Assembly: GCA_027886175.1 (NCBI GenBank) | Contig: JAJNNQ010000003.1 | Span: 8,032,001-8,096,000 of the forward strand | Length of the DNA stretch: 64,000 nucleotides | Direction of reading: 5' to 3' | Source: Phylloscopus collybita | Taxonomy: Eukaryota; Chordata; Aves; Passeriformes; Phylloscopidae | Part shown: one piece after another, positions 49,501 to 61,339 of the stretch | Numbering within the stretch: position 1 is the first letter of the stretch | How the letters are laid out: every line of letters starts with the position of its first letter | Notes under the pieces: model-generated | Databases searched by the model: none | The model's input: the letters and a program-made list of their open reading frames with translations, nothing else | What the model was told of the DNA's origin: nothing | Made by a program: the position numbers and the translations under genes

Positions 49501-50402
49501 TGTTCTGGTGGAATAACTTGGGCTTTCTGTTAGATGCCCACCAAGTTACTTTCTTGCTCCCTCCTTAATGGAGCAGGGGAAGAAAACAAGGTTTAAAAAA
49601 AAAAAATTATGGGTTAAGATAAAGACAAGGGGATTGCTTGCCAATCAGTGTCATCAAGAAAACAGAAAGAATTAGGTTTTGGGGAAAATAATTTAATCTA
49701 TTTTTCAATTTAAAAATACAGAAGGCAAGTAGGAAATAAAAACACCCTCTCCACCTCACCTGTGCTCCCCAGGCTCAACCTCACTCCTTCATTCCCAACT
49801 CTTCCACCCCCATGTTTGGCACAGGGAGGTGGGGGAGTTGTGGTCAGTTCATGACACTTTGTCATTGTCACTCTTTCCCTGCACTCTTCCACTGCTCCAG
49901 CATGGGCTCTCTGCCATGGCATGCAGTCCCACAGGAACTGGTCCTGTGTGGCACCAGACCCTCAAGAACAGCTCCAGCATGGGCTGTAGCTTCCTTCAGG
50001 GCACAGACCCCTGCTGCAGAGTGGTCTGTTCCCATGCTGGCCTTCCTGTGCTGCAGGAGAACAACCTGTTTGGACATGGCCCTCTCCATGGTCTGCAGGG
50101 GTATCTGCTCCAGCTCCTGGAGCACCTCTTGCCCCTCCTTCATTGCAAACCTCAATGTCTGCAGGGCTGTTCCTTCTGCACTTTTTCCTCACTCCATTTT
50201 CTTGTAGCTGTTGGGCAATGTTTGTTACTCTTTAGATGTGTTTTCCTGGAGATGCCACCAGCATTGCTGCTGGGCTCAGTTTTGGCTAGGTCCTTTTTGG
50301 AGCTGGCTCTGTCTGACATTGGGGCAGCTCCTGGTCTCTTTTCCCAGGGGTCACCCCTGCAGTCCCCCTCCCACTACCAAACTGTGCCACATAAACCAAT
50401 GT
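49501..50402 (-). mobile_element. Solo LTR of an avian endogenous retrovirus
   Basis: On the minus strand the segment follows, from end to end, a dispersed LTR I recognise from bird genomes. The 5' part has GGTAGTGGGAGGGGGACTGC and the GTCAGACAGAGCCAG string. The middle holds TGCAGAAGGAACAGCCCTGC and repeated GCTCCAG units. Then come GTGAGGTTGAGCCTGGGG, the polyadenylation-side AATAGATTAAATTATTTTCC, and the end GGTGGGCATCTAACAG closing in ACA at 49,501. About 900 bp is full length for such an LTR. No gag, pol or env sequence is beside it, so it is a solo LTR left by recombination. It is old: TATA-like and AATAAA-like signals are altered and no target-site duplication is obvious. The 192-codon plus-strand frame inside it (49,829-50,407) is antisense to the element and not a gene. 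I believe the family is ERVL-like, but that is from memory. Confidence 0.85.
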
Positions 50403-52080
50403 CCTAACTCATTCACTATGGTTTGGTGACTGGGGGGAGGGGGAATCCTGAAATTATGCACATATCTGTTCTGTGTTTATGCTTGACTACATTTAGTCTT
50501 TTGACTAAACTCATGTTCTTGTGCACGTTCTGTAAGCTTGTTTTATCAGCTGTTTCTCCCTATTAGGTGTTCATACTATCAGGTATTGCTATGCAGTGAA
50601 ATCTCATCCCAGTGTTCTGGGCTTTTATGTGGCTGGTCACTGTGCCCTAACCCTAGATGTATGCGCTGAATAACCACATTGTTCATTTATAATGTCCTTG
50701 GCTTTTCTATAGCCTTGTCCCTATGATATTACTTGTGGACACAGTGGGCTGGATTGAAGACAGTGAAGTTAAAAGCGGTGATGTATGCAGCTATGTAACT
50801 GTGAGAAGAAATGTATTGATTCCCCATACCTCCTTTTCTAACCTGCTGTAAGGTGTTTCATCATGTAGGACATCATGGAGATCTTGTATTTGTTACTTAA
50901 CATACATTGAAAGGTCTGACTTCTCTTCCTTGCTGGCTTTCTGAATGGGAAAAGCTGTTGTTAACATGTCTTGTGTGTCAGAGATCAGGCTGGTCATGAT
51001 AGCTCATGAAGCTTTGAACGTATATAGTAATAGAGAGGAATGGCAAACTGTTATATTAATGTAGCTGAAGCACAAAAAGTGAAACTATTGACCCTGCCAG
51101 CTCTGCATTTGGGGCAAATGTTACTGCAGTGAACAGAGTAACTTTAGCTGCTGTTAAACAGAAGTTGTTTAGAATTTTGGTTTGTGTGTTTATCTCTGGT
51201 ACAGATAAATGTGATTGCCTGAGAAGGGCTGAGCACATTGCTAAAGATAGTTGCAATTTTGCACTTGTCAAAATTTATTTTTGTGAAACTTTACTTGTAG
51301 ACAAAGAGGCCAGTAATGAAATAGAAACAAAAATTATTTCCACGGATTTCTAAGTCACTGAAAAAGTGTTTGTTAATCAACTTCCTTTTCTGAAATAATG
51401 CTCTTTTAAATCAACAAAAGAAAAAAGCCTTTGCTATCACTCTTGCCTGGCATGGAATTGGTATTCCCCAAATGGAACCAGCAGGTATCCAGTAGGTCAT
51501 TCAGCACAGCTCCTGACCTCCCTCAGACAAAAGATCCTAAGACTTACAGTGGCTGCTGCTCGGAGTATACAAAAGACACAGCAAAAACATATGTCAGGAA
51601 ATATTAAGAAGGTTGTGATGAGAGGTATGTGTGAGCTATAGGGAGAAGCAAAGTATTGTAACTAGCTGCTTTCCATTCTTTTCACCCAAATCCAGAATCA
51701 AAATCAACCTTGCAGGGCAGTGTATAGGAAGATACAGCTTATCAATAGGCTGCTTCCCAGAGGTGTTATGTGCCTGCCCAAGGCCCCTACTTCATGGAAG
51801 TCACTCCTGCCCCATAGTTGATTTGCATGGCCTTTCCACTGTGTGCAGCACCACATTTGCTGAAGCAGCTGCTTCCCCAGCAGGGGATGAAGATATTGAG
51901 GGCAGAGGTGCCCAGGCCCCACACTTGGCCAGCCAGCCCTGGGTTTCTGTGGCTTGCATTGCTTGGGGCAGCCCAGAAACACTGTCCCTGCCTCTTCCAC
52001 AAGGGAAAGCCCATGCAGCTGAGGCCAGTGCTGTTTCCCAGGCCAGGTGCCTGAAGCAGTCTCCCCTCAGGCCCTGGCAC
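50403..52080. other. Non-coding stretch
   Basis: No gene; the 170-codon plus-strand frame (51,631-52,143) and the 135-codon minus-strand frame opposite it sit in a stop-poor, GC-rich patch and show no domain. A lone CCCTAACCCTAG at about 50,644 is not a telomeric array. Confidence 0.6.
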
Positions 52081-52140
52081 TCGGGTTCCTCGGGCGCCGC
52101 GGCACAGGGAGCGTTCCGGGGAAGCCCGAGCCGTGGCCAT
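52081..52140. promoter_or_regulatory. Short CpG cluster
   Basis: Nine CpG dinucleotides fall in 60 bp (for example CGGGCGCCGCGG at 52,091-52,102), against near absence over the surrounding kilobases. This resists the usual CpG decay, so the spot may be unmethylated in germline. It is too short for a standard CpG island. The following 52,170-52,400 is repeat-free and may be a regulatory element. Confidence 0.35.
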
Positions 52141-53756
52141 TAGTGCTGTGCTGGCAGCAGCCTCTGCGGATAACGAGAAGCCCTTCTGCCTCACTGCTAT
52201 TAAACTGCTGCCTTTTCACGAGAGGAATCCTGAATCTTTCCTCAAACCTAAACAAAAAAGTCAGTCTTTTATTCGTTTCATCATTATCTAGGGCTGCCAC
52301 ATTCAAATGATGCTCCAGCAGTCCCTTCATTTCCGAGTGCACACGTCGAGAAGGGATTGGAAGCCTTTTGATTAAGAATAAGAGGTGATGACACTACAAC
52401 CAGTGCAGGGTTGTCATCATTACCATGTACCTGCACTTCCACAGAGCTCTCGCTCTGGGTTGCCTCTGATATAAAGCTGCTGTACTCTGTGCCCTAATTG
52501 AATGGAACTATTTTATAAACACGCATTCCCTGAATCCCAGAAAAGATCCTTTTAGAGGGGAAGATATGGGGAGGGTGGTGGGGAGGTGAGGAGCTAGATG
52601 GGCTCAGTTCCTGGCAGACCAATTTTGTCTGTGAGAGAGATTTCTTTGTTCTCTGCAAAACTGCTTGTCGTCTACGAGCAGATATCGTGGGGTTTTATTC
52701 CCCTGCAAGTCAAATGAATGATCTGACCACCCACTTTTAATCCTGTGATTTTCTGCTTTTGGCCAGGATTACAAGTCACCTATGGCCACCTTTAGAGCAT
52801 AGCAGGCTCTAAGTTTACACAAGGCACCTAAGGGAAAAACATCCCTTCCTCCCTGGTCCTGTTTGTTAACTGTTCACATCTGATAATTTATCTGCGTGAC
52901 TTGGTCACAGTGATGACCTTTTGGCAGCAGCACAGGGGGGAAGCCTGCTGTGTACCCACCAGGATGCTCTCACGTGTCTCATGAGGTTGCATTCATGTTG
53001 CATCCTCAACCCACACCTCTGATCGTTGTGTGACACTCTGCAGAGACTTGTTCAGCAGCGTCCCTCTTTGCAAGTGCCCTGTGCTCAGGCTCTGGAATAC
53101 CCACTGGTGATTTACTGTTCTCCAGGTTAACTTTTAAGTGCTGATTTTGACCCATATTCCTGTCCTGGCTATTTCTCTGTTGCCATGACACAACTGCAGC
53201 TGTAGCAGGTACAAGTGCTGTACCTGAGCCTCCAAGGATGCTGGGCCAGTGCCTTGGTGCAAACTTGTCCCCCAGTTGCAGTTCAATAGTTAAACTAATT
53301 CTCTGCTATCTGTGTGCTTAAAGGTGAAAGGCTTTTATTGTTAAACAAGCTTTCCCTGGAGCCTACGTTTTAGTAAGAATACTCTAAAACTGCTGTATGA
53401 AATTATATTAATAGACAACAAAATTACAGCCAATTTCTGCTACTATTTCAATAGCTGTGTATGAAATTTACTGCATAAGGGATGTTGAGTTAAAAGTGGT
53501 CAGAGGAGCTACTTTTATCTTGGCTTACATATAGCATTACATTTACACCTGAACACAGGGTGAATTATCATCCAGAGGAGTTGAGAAGGAATCTCTTTTC
53601 TCTGGGAATGGCAATTATATTTGATTAGGTACATGGGAGCTTTTTCCTCTCCTGGCCAAGGAGCTGAGGGCAGTGCTTTGAAGACACCCAGCCTCATGAT
53701 CAAGGTGTAAAGCATAATGACAAATGTGAAGTTCCTGCAGGGTCAGAGTCAGCTAC
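52141..53756. other. Non-coding stretch
   Basis: No gene. 52,170-52,400 (with TTTATTCGTTTCATCATTATC and CACACGTCGAGAAGG) looks non-repetitive and CpG-retaining, a possible conserved element. The remainder has nothing recognised. Confidence 0.5.
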
Positions 53757-53970
53757 AATAGTTCAGGGGAGAGGGCATCGGACTGGGACTTAAGAGGCTT
53801 GACTTGACTGCCCTGTTCTTCCACTGGGCTGCAGGACAAATCACTTCCTTTCTGTGCCACAGTTTCCTTATCTATGAAATGGTGGTAATGAGCCTTTCTT
53901 CTTCATTTCTCTTTGTAATCGCTCCAAGAGCTGCAGGTAAAACATGCTATACAAGCACTTGGTATTACTG
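53757..53970 (+). repeat. Nearly full-length tRNA-headed CORE/MIR-type SINE
   Basis: The head GGGGAGAGGGCATCGGACTGGGACTTAAGAGGCTTGACTTGAC carries decayed A-box (about 53,768) and B-box (about 53,797) regions of a tRNA-type polymerase III promoter. The body has GGACAAATCACTTCCTTTCTGTGCCACAGTTTCCTTATCTATGAAATGG. The tail ends GCTATACAAGCACTTGGTATTACTG, close to the ending of the amniote SINE I remember. It is the most complete SINE fossil in the window and is surely inactive. Confidence 0.85.
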
Positions 53971-55351
53971 TGTTTGATTTGTGGGATTTTTCTGTGTGAT
54001 ATCCTAACGCAAGCAGTTGTTCCAGATTTGCACACATGAGCTCAAGGACTGTGGTGTTTGTCATCCTGCTGTTAAACAGCTCTTCCCTGAAATCATTTGG
54101 ATGTAAAGGTAGTACCCTGGGTTTGTTTTTGTTAGGATATCTGCAGCCTGCAATCTTAGTGCAACAGGATTTGTTAGTGAAGCATAGCCCTCAAACAAAA
54201 GCACCCAGAGGATGTGCATTGTCAGGTGCTTTCCTTTGCACCAGGTCCTTTTGCTCTGGTATCTGCTGGTCCCCTGTTGAGAGCCCTCCATGCCTGTGGT
54301 CATCAACAGTTTGCCAACATGATGAGGAGGAGGGGGAGGAAAAAAAAAAACCCTTGACATGTGTAGTAACCGAAGCTTCATTCCAAATGTGTTTGCTCAA
54401 GCATTGCTAAGGTTTCCCTGCTTCCCATCCCCATCACTTCTCCCCTCAACCTGCCTTCGTGTCAAGATGGGAGGAGGCTGCTGGAGGAGTGGGGGGTTTC
54501 TGTGGCAGTGCCTGCTGTGATCGGGGCACTCTTTGTTTGACAACGTGTGCAGAGTCCTGGCAACCTCTTGCTAATGAAATGCCTTGAGAGGCAGAGCCCT
54601 AATTGCGAGGTGATAGCCCAGCGAGTGTCAGAGCAGGCGGGGTGTGCATGATGCTCTTTGGTTTGGGTCATTGGAAGTGATAGATGCAGGAGGATGGTAG
54701 ATTAGTTCCTGCTGAAACCTGAGAAGCTGCCTGTGTTGGTGAATGTCACCCAGTGCTCGGCAAATGCATTCAGACAAAATCACTGAAATCTTGGGTTTCA
54801 GGCCTAAGTGACCACAACAGGCACTGGTAGTTCCTGCCTGTGGAATAAACATTTGCTAGACACATTTCAGCAGAATAATGCTTTGTGCAGCAAGCAATCT
54901 CTCACCACCCTCTGTCACTTCTCAGTGTTGTGACAATCCAAAGGCTACTCAGAACACAATTATGTCAATAGCTCCTAGAATTGTTTTATTAATTGGTTGC
55001 TTAACTTCCCTCAACCAGATGTCAGGGTGCAATATTTCCTTGTTGTGTGTATTTTTATTTAACATGCTGTTATCCCCCTGTCTGTTCTGTGGAGCTGGAC
55101 AGTAGGGCAGTAACAAGAGATGCAGGACATGCAGCCTTTCCACTGTTGTGATATACAGATAGTGCTTGGTGCTATTGGTTACCTGAAATATAAAAAAAAA
55201 CTTGTCCAAGGGCACATTTCCTCTCCTCCACATGTCCAGCTCATCTGCTGAACACTGTTTTGGAGTAGGAGCTGTTCAATGTTGACCAGTGCTGTGAGGT
55301 AGAAGTTCTCGCTCTGATGCAGTGAGATTTTTTAGTGGTAAATAGATTCTC
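53971..55351. other. Non-coding stretch
   Basis: A 124-codon plus-strand frame (54,036-54,410) overlaps a 106-codon minus-strand one; neither has a recognised domain. No repeat was identified. Confidence 0.6.
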
Positions 55352-55430
55352 AGGATGTCCAACAGAAAGCCCTGCTTGCAGAGTGAGGTCTGGAGCCAAG
55401 TCTCTTGACTCCTAGCCCAGTATGTCACCT
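55352..55430 (-). repeat. MIR-type SINE head fragment, antisense
   Basis: AGGATGTCCAACAGAAAGCC, then GCAGAGTGAGGTCTGGAGCCAAGTCTCTTGACTCCTAGCCCAGT, matches the antisense of a tRNA-derived SINE head (the GGTCACACAG...GGCAGAGC...CAGGTCTCCTGACTCCCAGCCCAGT order). Body and tail are not found. Confidence 0.55.
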
Positions 55431-56786
55431 GCAACGGGATCTTGTTCCAGGCTCAGAGCTCCAGGATGCTGCTACACTTTTATGCCAGGGGATGCTTGGA
55501 GCAAGGGCTGTGTTTTGTGAAAATGAAACTGTGACAGTAGAACACTCATAACAAAGGGAGGACAATGAACACTACTATGGCTTCAAGGTTATGAATAGTA
55601 TGAAGGAAGTGCTTCTCATGCATTTTTAAGGCCTTTCTGCAGTATTTAACCCTCAAATCAAATTTCTCCTCCTGTTTCCAAAATTTATGGAGCCGACCAT
55701 GAAATTAGGGACTTGTCAACTGGAAATGAGGAAGCATTTGACTTTGACACCAAAATTAATTAAACTGTTACTACATTGATCTCTGCAGCATCTGTTCCAC
55801 TTGTATGCAGGAATGCTGGTGTGCTCTATGGGGCCATTTCATACTGGTGGAATTGGATGCTGTGATCAGCCATATGCTGATAAAATTATTCTTTTGTCAG
55901 CATGTCTGCCTGGAATTGCTTTAGGAGCTGGAAATATTCAAAGCAACAATGCTCAGTGCTGAGTGCTTAAGATTGCTGATGTGAAAGGGACTTTTGGTGT
56001 AGTTCCACGCTCCACATACACTTCATACCTCACAGGTTGGCAAACCTGTTCCTGTGCAAGCAGCTAAAAATGGACTTTTAGAGCACTTCAGTTTTGGTAT
56101 CAAACTTAGCTTACTGAATGGGTTATAACTTAGGTTTGCAAAGCTCCATTCAACTCTAGTCCAGTTAAATCTTGTTCTGTTGCCACTTTGGGTGAGGTTG
56201 GGTTGGACCCCAGAGAAGCTGGGGTAGAAGAGAACTGATGTAAAAACCCTGCTGACTGTGTCAGGTGGAAGGTATCAGTAATTAGGTTTATTTGTTGGAT
56301 GGTCCTTTGTGACCTGGGGTTTTTTGTGCAGCTTATACAGAGATCAATCCCAGGCACAAAAAAACCCATCAGAATATAAAAGGTTTGTGAGGCAAACAGA
56401 GCTGAATTCACATTTTGCCTTCCTCTATGGTTTGTATCCAGAATTTTCAATGAGTCCTTATTTCCCAGTGCACAAAGAATATGAGATTTATCTGATGCTG
56501 GGAGGGGAAGGCAAAGAAATGAACCAGCCACTGCAGTGGTTTGTAGAGTAATGATAGAGGAGCTGGCTCAGTCCTGAGGTCATCTGCATTCCTCTCAGCT
56601 TGGCCAGCATTGCGCATGGAGCCCTGTTGTGATTTAAAAAAAAAAAAAAAATTATGTGGGCCAATTCCATCCATGGGTCAAGGCACCCTGATGATGAACA
56701 GAGCCTTATCTGATTACCTGAGTACTGTCCATATCAGTAATTAGTCCCTGAACATGCACCTGAAACACATCTGTTGCAAGCTGGTG
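55431..56786. other. Non-coding stretch
   Basis: A 133-codon minus-strand frame (56,130-56,531) has no recognised domain. An A-run of about 15 lies at 56,636-56,650. Nothing else was seen. Confidence 0.6.
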
Positions 56787-56930
56787 GGTTTGGGTTTTTT
56801 TTTTGTTGGTGTTTTGTTTTTTTTGTTGGGTTTTTTGTTTGTTTTTTGTTTGTTTGTTTGTTTGTGTTTTTTGTTTGTTTGTTGTTTTTTGTTTTGGTTT
56901 GGTTTTTTGAAATTTTTTTTTTTTTTTTTT
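56787..56930. repeat. G/T-rich low-complexity tract
   Basis: About 145 bp in which the top strand is nearly all T and G, mostly (TTTG)/(TTTTG) units, ending in T18. The apparent 77-79 codon frames through it encode only K/N/Q or F/L/V strings and are artefacts. Confidence 0.95.
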
Positions 56931-57580
56931 AGGAAAAGTGGCCATTTAAAAATGGTTGTGTGGAGAATTTTCATGGTTTGTGTTTACAGTTGAAAGCAGT
57001 TCTCTTCAAGCCCTGAAAAGGATATAATTATTTGCTTTTACAGTTAAAGCCATACAAGCAGTGAGCTATTGTTGCATGCTCCTTGAAAACATGCTATTGC
57101 TTTTGATGACTGTGATACCTTTAATCAGTTAATTATCATCACTGGTTTAGGATAAAAATGCCCAAGTAAACACAAAGACCTGCTCTTTAAGGAAGTCATC
57201 TGAACACTTTTGGGTGTTTTGCACTTGTTGGGGCTGTGCACAAGCAGCAGGCCCTGGCTCAGCCTTGGCTCCAAGCCCTGAAAGGTTGGTGCTTTGTAAC
57301 AACTCCATCAGATGTCAGCACAAGGTATTTGTCTGTCAGCATTGGCCAGCTGAGTGATTAGCTGACACAGCTCCTCACTCTATGGGTCACTGGCAAAACA
57401 GACAGGCTCAAAAATTTAAGACATTTGTTCCAACTCCTCCTGCATGTCTTCCTTGCTTCATTCAGCTATCAGCTCACTGTCTTGTGCAGGCAAAGTAACA
57501 CATGTTGACACTTAAAAGCAGCTGCTCAAAAATAGCCACTCAGCCTATGGTGGGCAGAAATACTGAAATTTTTTCAGGGT
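56931..57580. other. Non-coding stretch
   Basis: No frame of note and no repeat recognised. Confidence 0.6.
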
Positions 57581-57608
57581 TTTGTTTGTTTGTTTGTTTG
57601 TTTGTTTG
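57581..57608. repeat. (TTTG)7 microsatellite
   Basis: Seven perfect TTTG units. Confidence 0.95.
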
Positions 57609-59436
57609 CCTTCCTAGGGCTTTTTGCTGTGTCTACTAGGAAGGAATGGAGAGGCAGCTCCATTTTGCATTGTGAGGACTGTGTGTGCCCTCACTTGCAC
57701 CAGGGTTACCTGATAACTACGCTGAGCTCCTGACTCTGGCCTCAGTTTTGTGTCCTGATGTCACAGCAGTAGGAAAACCCACGTTAGCCCACAAAGCTGA
57801 TTTTAAGAGACAGGTATAGCTTTTTTGTCTCCAGAAGTGCAGCTATCTGATGCCACACTGAAATGGGAAATCTGATTTCCACCAAATTGCCTTTCAGGCT
57901 TATCCCTCCCACCTCCTTTACTCCAGCAGAACCTGTGTGAACCACAACGAAGGGATGATTTGGTGGTTTAAAAAAATAATAATGGTAATGTTGTAGCCCT
58001 GTAGATAAGAAGTATAAATGAGTGTTAGGATTGTGAGCTGTAACTAGCCATAAAAATCTAACGTCCAAAGACAGTAACAAAAAATACCAAAGATCTATAG
58101 TGGAGCTGATGGCTTAACAAAGAGACAGTTCTTTCTGGTTACAGCACAAGGAAAAAGATGATCTGCTTTGCTTAATTAAAGTTGCATTTGGCACACACGA
58201 GGGTTAAAAGTTGCTTTCCATTTAACATTCAATTTCTTTGAGAATTACCTCCATGATGCTACATCACATTTCAGGGCCTGTTTTCTTGTATTGCCTCCCC
58301 TCCACTCAGTGCATGTGATTCTCTCTTGAAGTGTTGGTGGCTGCTGATGAAAGCTGAGGGTGGGCCCAAGGTGATCCTGCTGGCCAAAGAAACTTGCCTA
58401 CATGAGGAAGGTAAAGAGAGTTTTCATGAAATATAAAAGAGGCAAGTGTGATTGAAAGTCAGGGGATATATTTTAGATAGAACAGGATCGTGTCCTGTGT
58501 CTAGTTTCCATGGTGTCAAAGTCTTAGCTAAATCCTCATATCATAAACATAAAACTAGACAGAAATGCACTGTTTTAATGTGTCAGAGGGGCAGTAGGAT
58601 TTGAAGATCTTGTCAACAGAAAAAACAGACGAGTATTATTCTTTTGTGGGAATCAGCACACAAAAGATACTACTCAGCTGACCACAAATACAAATGTTGA
58701 GAGACACAAGTCAAAGAATGTTTTGTGCCATGTGTGTAAAGGACTTTATGTAACATACACTGGGCTTAAAGCACCCTGAGAAAGGCCCACATTCTCCTAA
58801 TACTAAGGGTTTAACTTCAGGCTGAGAGGGAGCAAAGTTTTTCAGATCCTTAAAGCAAAATATTCTGCTGTGAGAAAAAGACATGCAGCATCCCACTGAG
58901 AAGCAAGGCAGAGGAAAATACATCTACCACTCCTCCATGCAGACCCCCAGTCAATTTACCACTCTTTTTTCATATATCTTAGCAAATATCAGTGGCTAAA
59001 TTTCAACATACTCCTCTTTTTTTTCTTCTTCTTCCCCCAGAAGATGTGAAAACCATGAAATACACGAATTTCCTCTTTCTCTTTATTCCTTATTCCTCTT
59101 CTTTTAAACCTGAAAAAGAGGAGAAAATTGGTCAGAGGACACGTTGCTGCTTACTTCCATGTGTCTGTGAGCACTGTTGAAAGCCAAGATGGCCTTATGA
59201 AACCCTTGTGTGTACACTGCAGTATTTTGGAAGTCCTGTCCTCAAGACTACTGAAGTTACACAAGTCTGGGGATGCCAGCCACCCTGCAGTAACAAGCTG
59301 TGGCTTTGCACTCAGGCTAATTACTGCTGAAGTCCAAGGGAGAGGGATTATTTCCTGCCAGAAAGTGCTTGAGTTGCAGCAGAATGAATTCTGTGTGCAA
59401 AACCATTTGTGTGAGTTTTACTGTTTTCCATCCTGA
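57609..59436. other. Non-coding stretch
   Basis: No gene-like frame above 102 codons. A long pyrimidine tract ending CCCCCAG at 59,040 is a strong acceptor shape, but no clear downstream donor was found. Confidence 0.6.
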
Positions 59437-59548
59437 ATCCTGAAATTGAGGCAGAGCAGAAATTAAGCAATTTGCCAAGGGCTGAAGAGAGGCACAGAGT
59501 ACAAGGGGAGAGGGGTGGGGCTGGTGACTCCCAAGACACATTCATCAC
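59437..59548 (-). repeat. MIR-type SINE, antisense
   Basis: CCTGAAATTGAGGCAGAGCAGAAATTAAGCAATTTGCCAAGGGC is the antisense of the GCCTTGGGCAAGTCACTTAACCTCTGTGCCTCAGTTTC block. It is followed by GAGGGGTGGGGCTGGTGACTCCCAAG in place of the worn tRNA-like head. Confidence 0.65.
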
Positions 59549-59701
59549 TTGGCAGATTGTGCTGTCCTACCAGCATGCATTGCAAGGAAAATTAACTACC
59601 TAAATGAGATGATTTTGAAAGGACTTTTTTTAGCATCTCCCTCTGCTGTTTTTTTGGTAGATGAAAATATGGGAAGTTAGCCAAAACTGTGTTCCTGTAA
59701 T

Positions 59702-59749
59702 GGCCAAATGCTATTCAAGCACCATGACTAATGAGAGCAGGATTTGGCC
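59702..59749. repeat. Small palindromic fossil
   Basis: GGCCAAAT (59,702-59,709) and ATTTGGCC (59,742-59,749) are exact inverted ends. Inward, GCTATTCAAG faces GAGAGCAGG with partial complementarity. The GGCCAAAT-type ends are those of a known type of old amniote palindrome. Confidence 0.5.
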
Positions 59750-61339
59750 CTCTGTTTGCCCTGAAGTCTTCCCTCTGCTCTGTAATATGTGATGGTGGAT
59801 CAGGTGTTACTCACTGCTGCTCAGAAAACAGGAGAGGCATATTCACAAGAGAAGCTCTAAAACTCATTGAATTCACTGCTAATTAGGGAGAGGAGAGAGC
59901 CCTGTGCCTAACACTCTTGCTGAATTCTTGCAAGAAAAAGTCCAGCTTCAAGTACATTTAAATTTTTACTGCCAAGTTAAACCCTTGCACAAAAAAAAAA
60001 AAAAAAATCTTACAATGGAAATGCTGACAGGTCCTTAACTGTAGTCGCAGTAGCAGTCCCTGCTATAATAAAGATGTTGCATGTTATCAATAATCCTCTT
60101 TTTGCCTGAATCCCTGTCTTTCTAAAGAGAAAGGGCTTACTGACTGGGCAAATCTATTTATAAATTTTGTCTTGGCACAAGAGGAGCATATCGACAATGC
60201 AGTGGAGATCTGGGGAGGCAGCTGGCCTGACTGCACGCAAGCAGCGAGCTGAGTGTCAAAGCAGGGCACTTAAATTTTCTCTCATTCCTCTAAAAGAGGG
60301 AGTGGGAGGAATTAGGAAGGGAAAAAAAAAAAAAGAAAAAAAAGAAAAAAAAGAAAAAAAAAAAAAAAAGGCAAGCTTTCCTTTGAACGAGGCAGGGTCA
60401 GAGGAGCTACAAAAGATTGAGTAAACTGTCACCCTTGGCTCACTGAAGAGCTTTGAAGGGCTTTTGCAAGCTGCTCACCAGTGGACGGAGTCGTCTGAAC
60501 TGGGAGCCAGGGTGCGCGTGCATTTACAGCCCGTGCTGAGGCACGTGTGCCATGTGATAAGGACAGCTCCTACTGCAGTTTGCTGACAATTGCCTTTGCA
60601 TAAAACAATGGAAAGGTAAAGCTGGAAGGGAAAGAGATAAGATACCAAAACCAGCACTTTCTGCCTTCTCTGTGTCATTTTAGAAGGGTGTTTTTCTTTG
60701 GATGTGCTGTGGTGGGTTTTACATCTGTTCGCTCCTAAGCAAAGTCTTGCAGAGAAGATGATGGACTTATTTAATCAATAGCACAAGCTAACAAAAAAAA
60801 AAGTTCAAGTCCTGTCCTTTACCCTCTTTTCACACTAGTAATAGTCTAATAAAATTGGACTCTTTCCCTTCAAATGGTAAGAAATAGAGATGGCAATACT
60901 CCTTAATGTTCCTGTACAGCTGCAGCCATGCAATACCAAATAATTGTTCTATTTTCCCAGGATTTAGGCCCATTCCAGTGTGATAGAGAGTAAAGCCACC
61001 TAGATATTTACTAAATGACTGTATTCCCTTGAGAATCAAAGCTTTGTGAGTTTATTCTTTCTCCTTTCTGTGGTTATGAATGGTTTTGAAAATCCCACTC
61101 TGAATGTATATGGCTGTCCTCTATTACATGGATGTCAAATTTCCCTCTTCTTATACACCAAGGCTAAAGTTTACTCAAAGCAAAGAGCAGTAAGGATCAC
61201 ATTGCTCTCACCAAAATAGCTTACAACATGCAACCAATAAGTAGGTCACTTATCTGAATGGGATACTGTGTAAGTAGCATGTTTGCCACAAGAGACTTAT
61301 GAGCCAGTCCCCTATGGTGCAAATATAATAGTCTGTCAG
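59750..61339. other. Non-coding stretch with A-rich tracts
   Basis: No gene. An A17 run lies at 59,991-60,007 and a purine tract at 60,322-60,369 (separate entry). The 85-codon frame at 60,167-60,424 is inflated by that tract. Confidence 0.6.
60322..60369. repeat. A-rich tract with A8G units
   Basis: A13-G-A8-G-A8-G-A16 pattern, all purine on the top strand, with a nine-base periodicity in the middle. Confidence 0.9.

Noticed and set aside
49829..50407. 192-codon plus-strand open frame, longest in the window
   Set aside because: It lies antisense within a recognised avian LTR and has no protein features of its own.
50640..50655. CCCTAACCCTAG resembling telomeric repeat
   Set aside because: Fewer than two units and no array, so no interstitial telomere.
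51631..52194. Overlapping 170- and 135-codon frames on opposite strands
   Set aside because: Both come from a GC-rich, stop-poor patch; neither product is recognisable.
56706..56993. 77-79 codon frames of K/N/Q or F/L/V residues
   Set aside because: Direct translation of the G/T-rich low-complexity tract.
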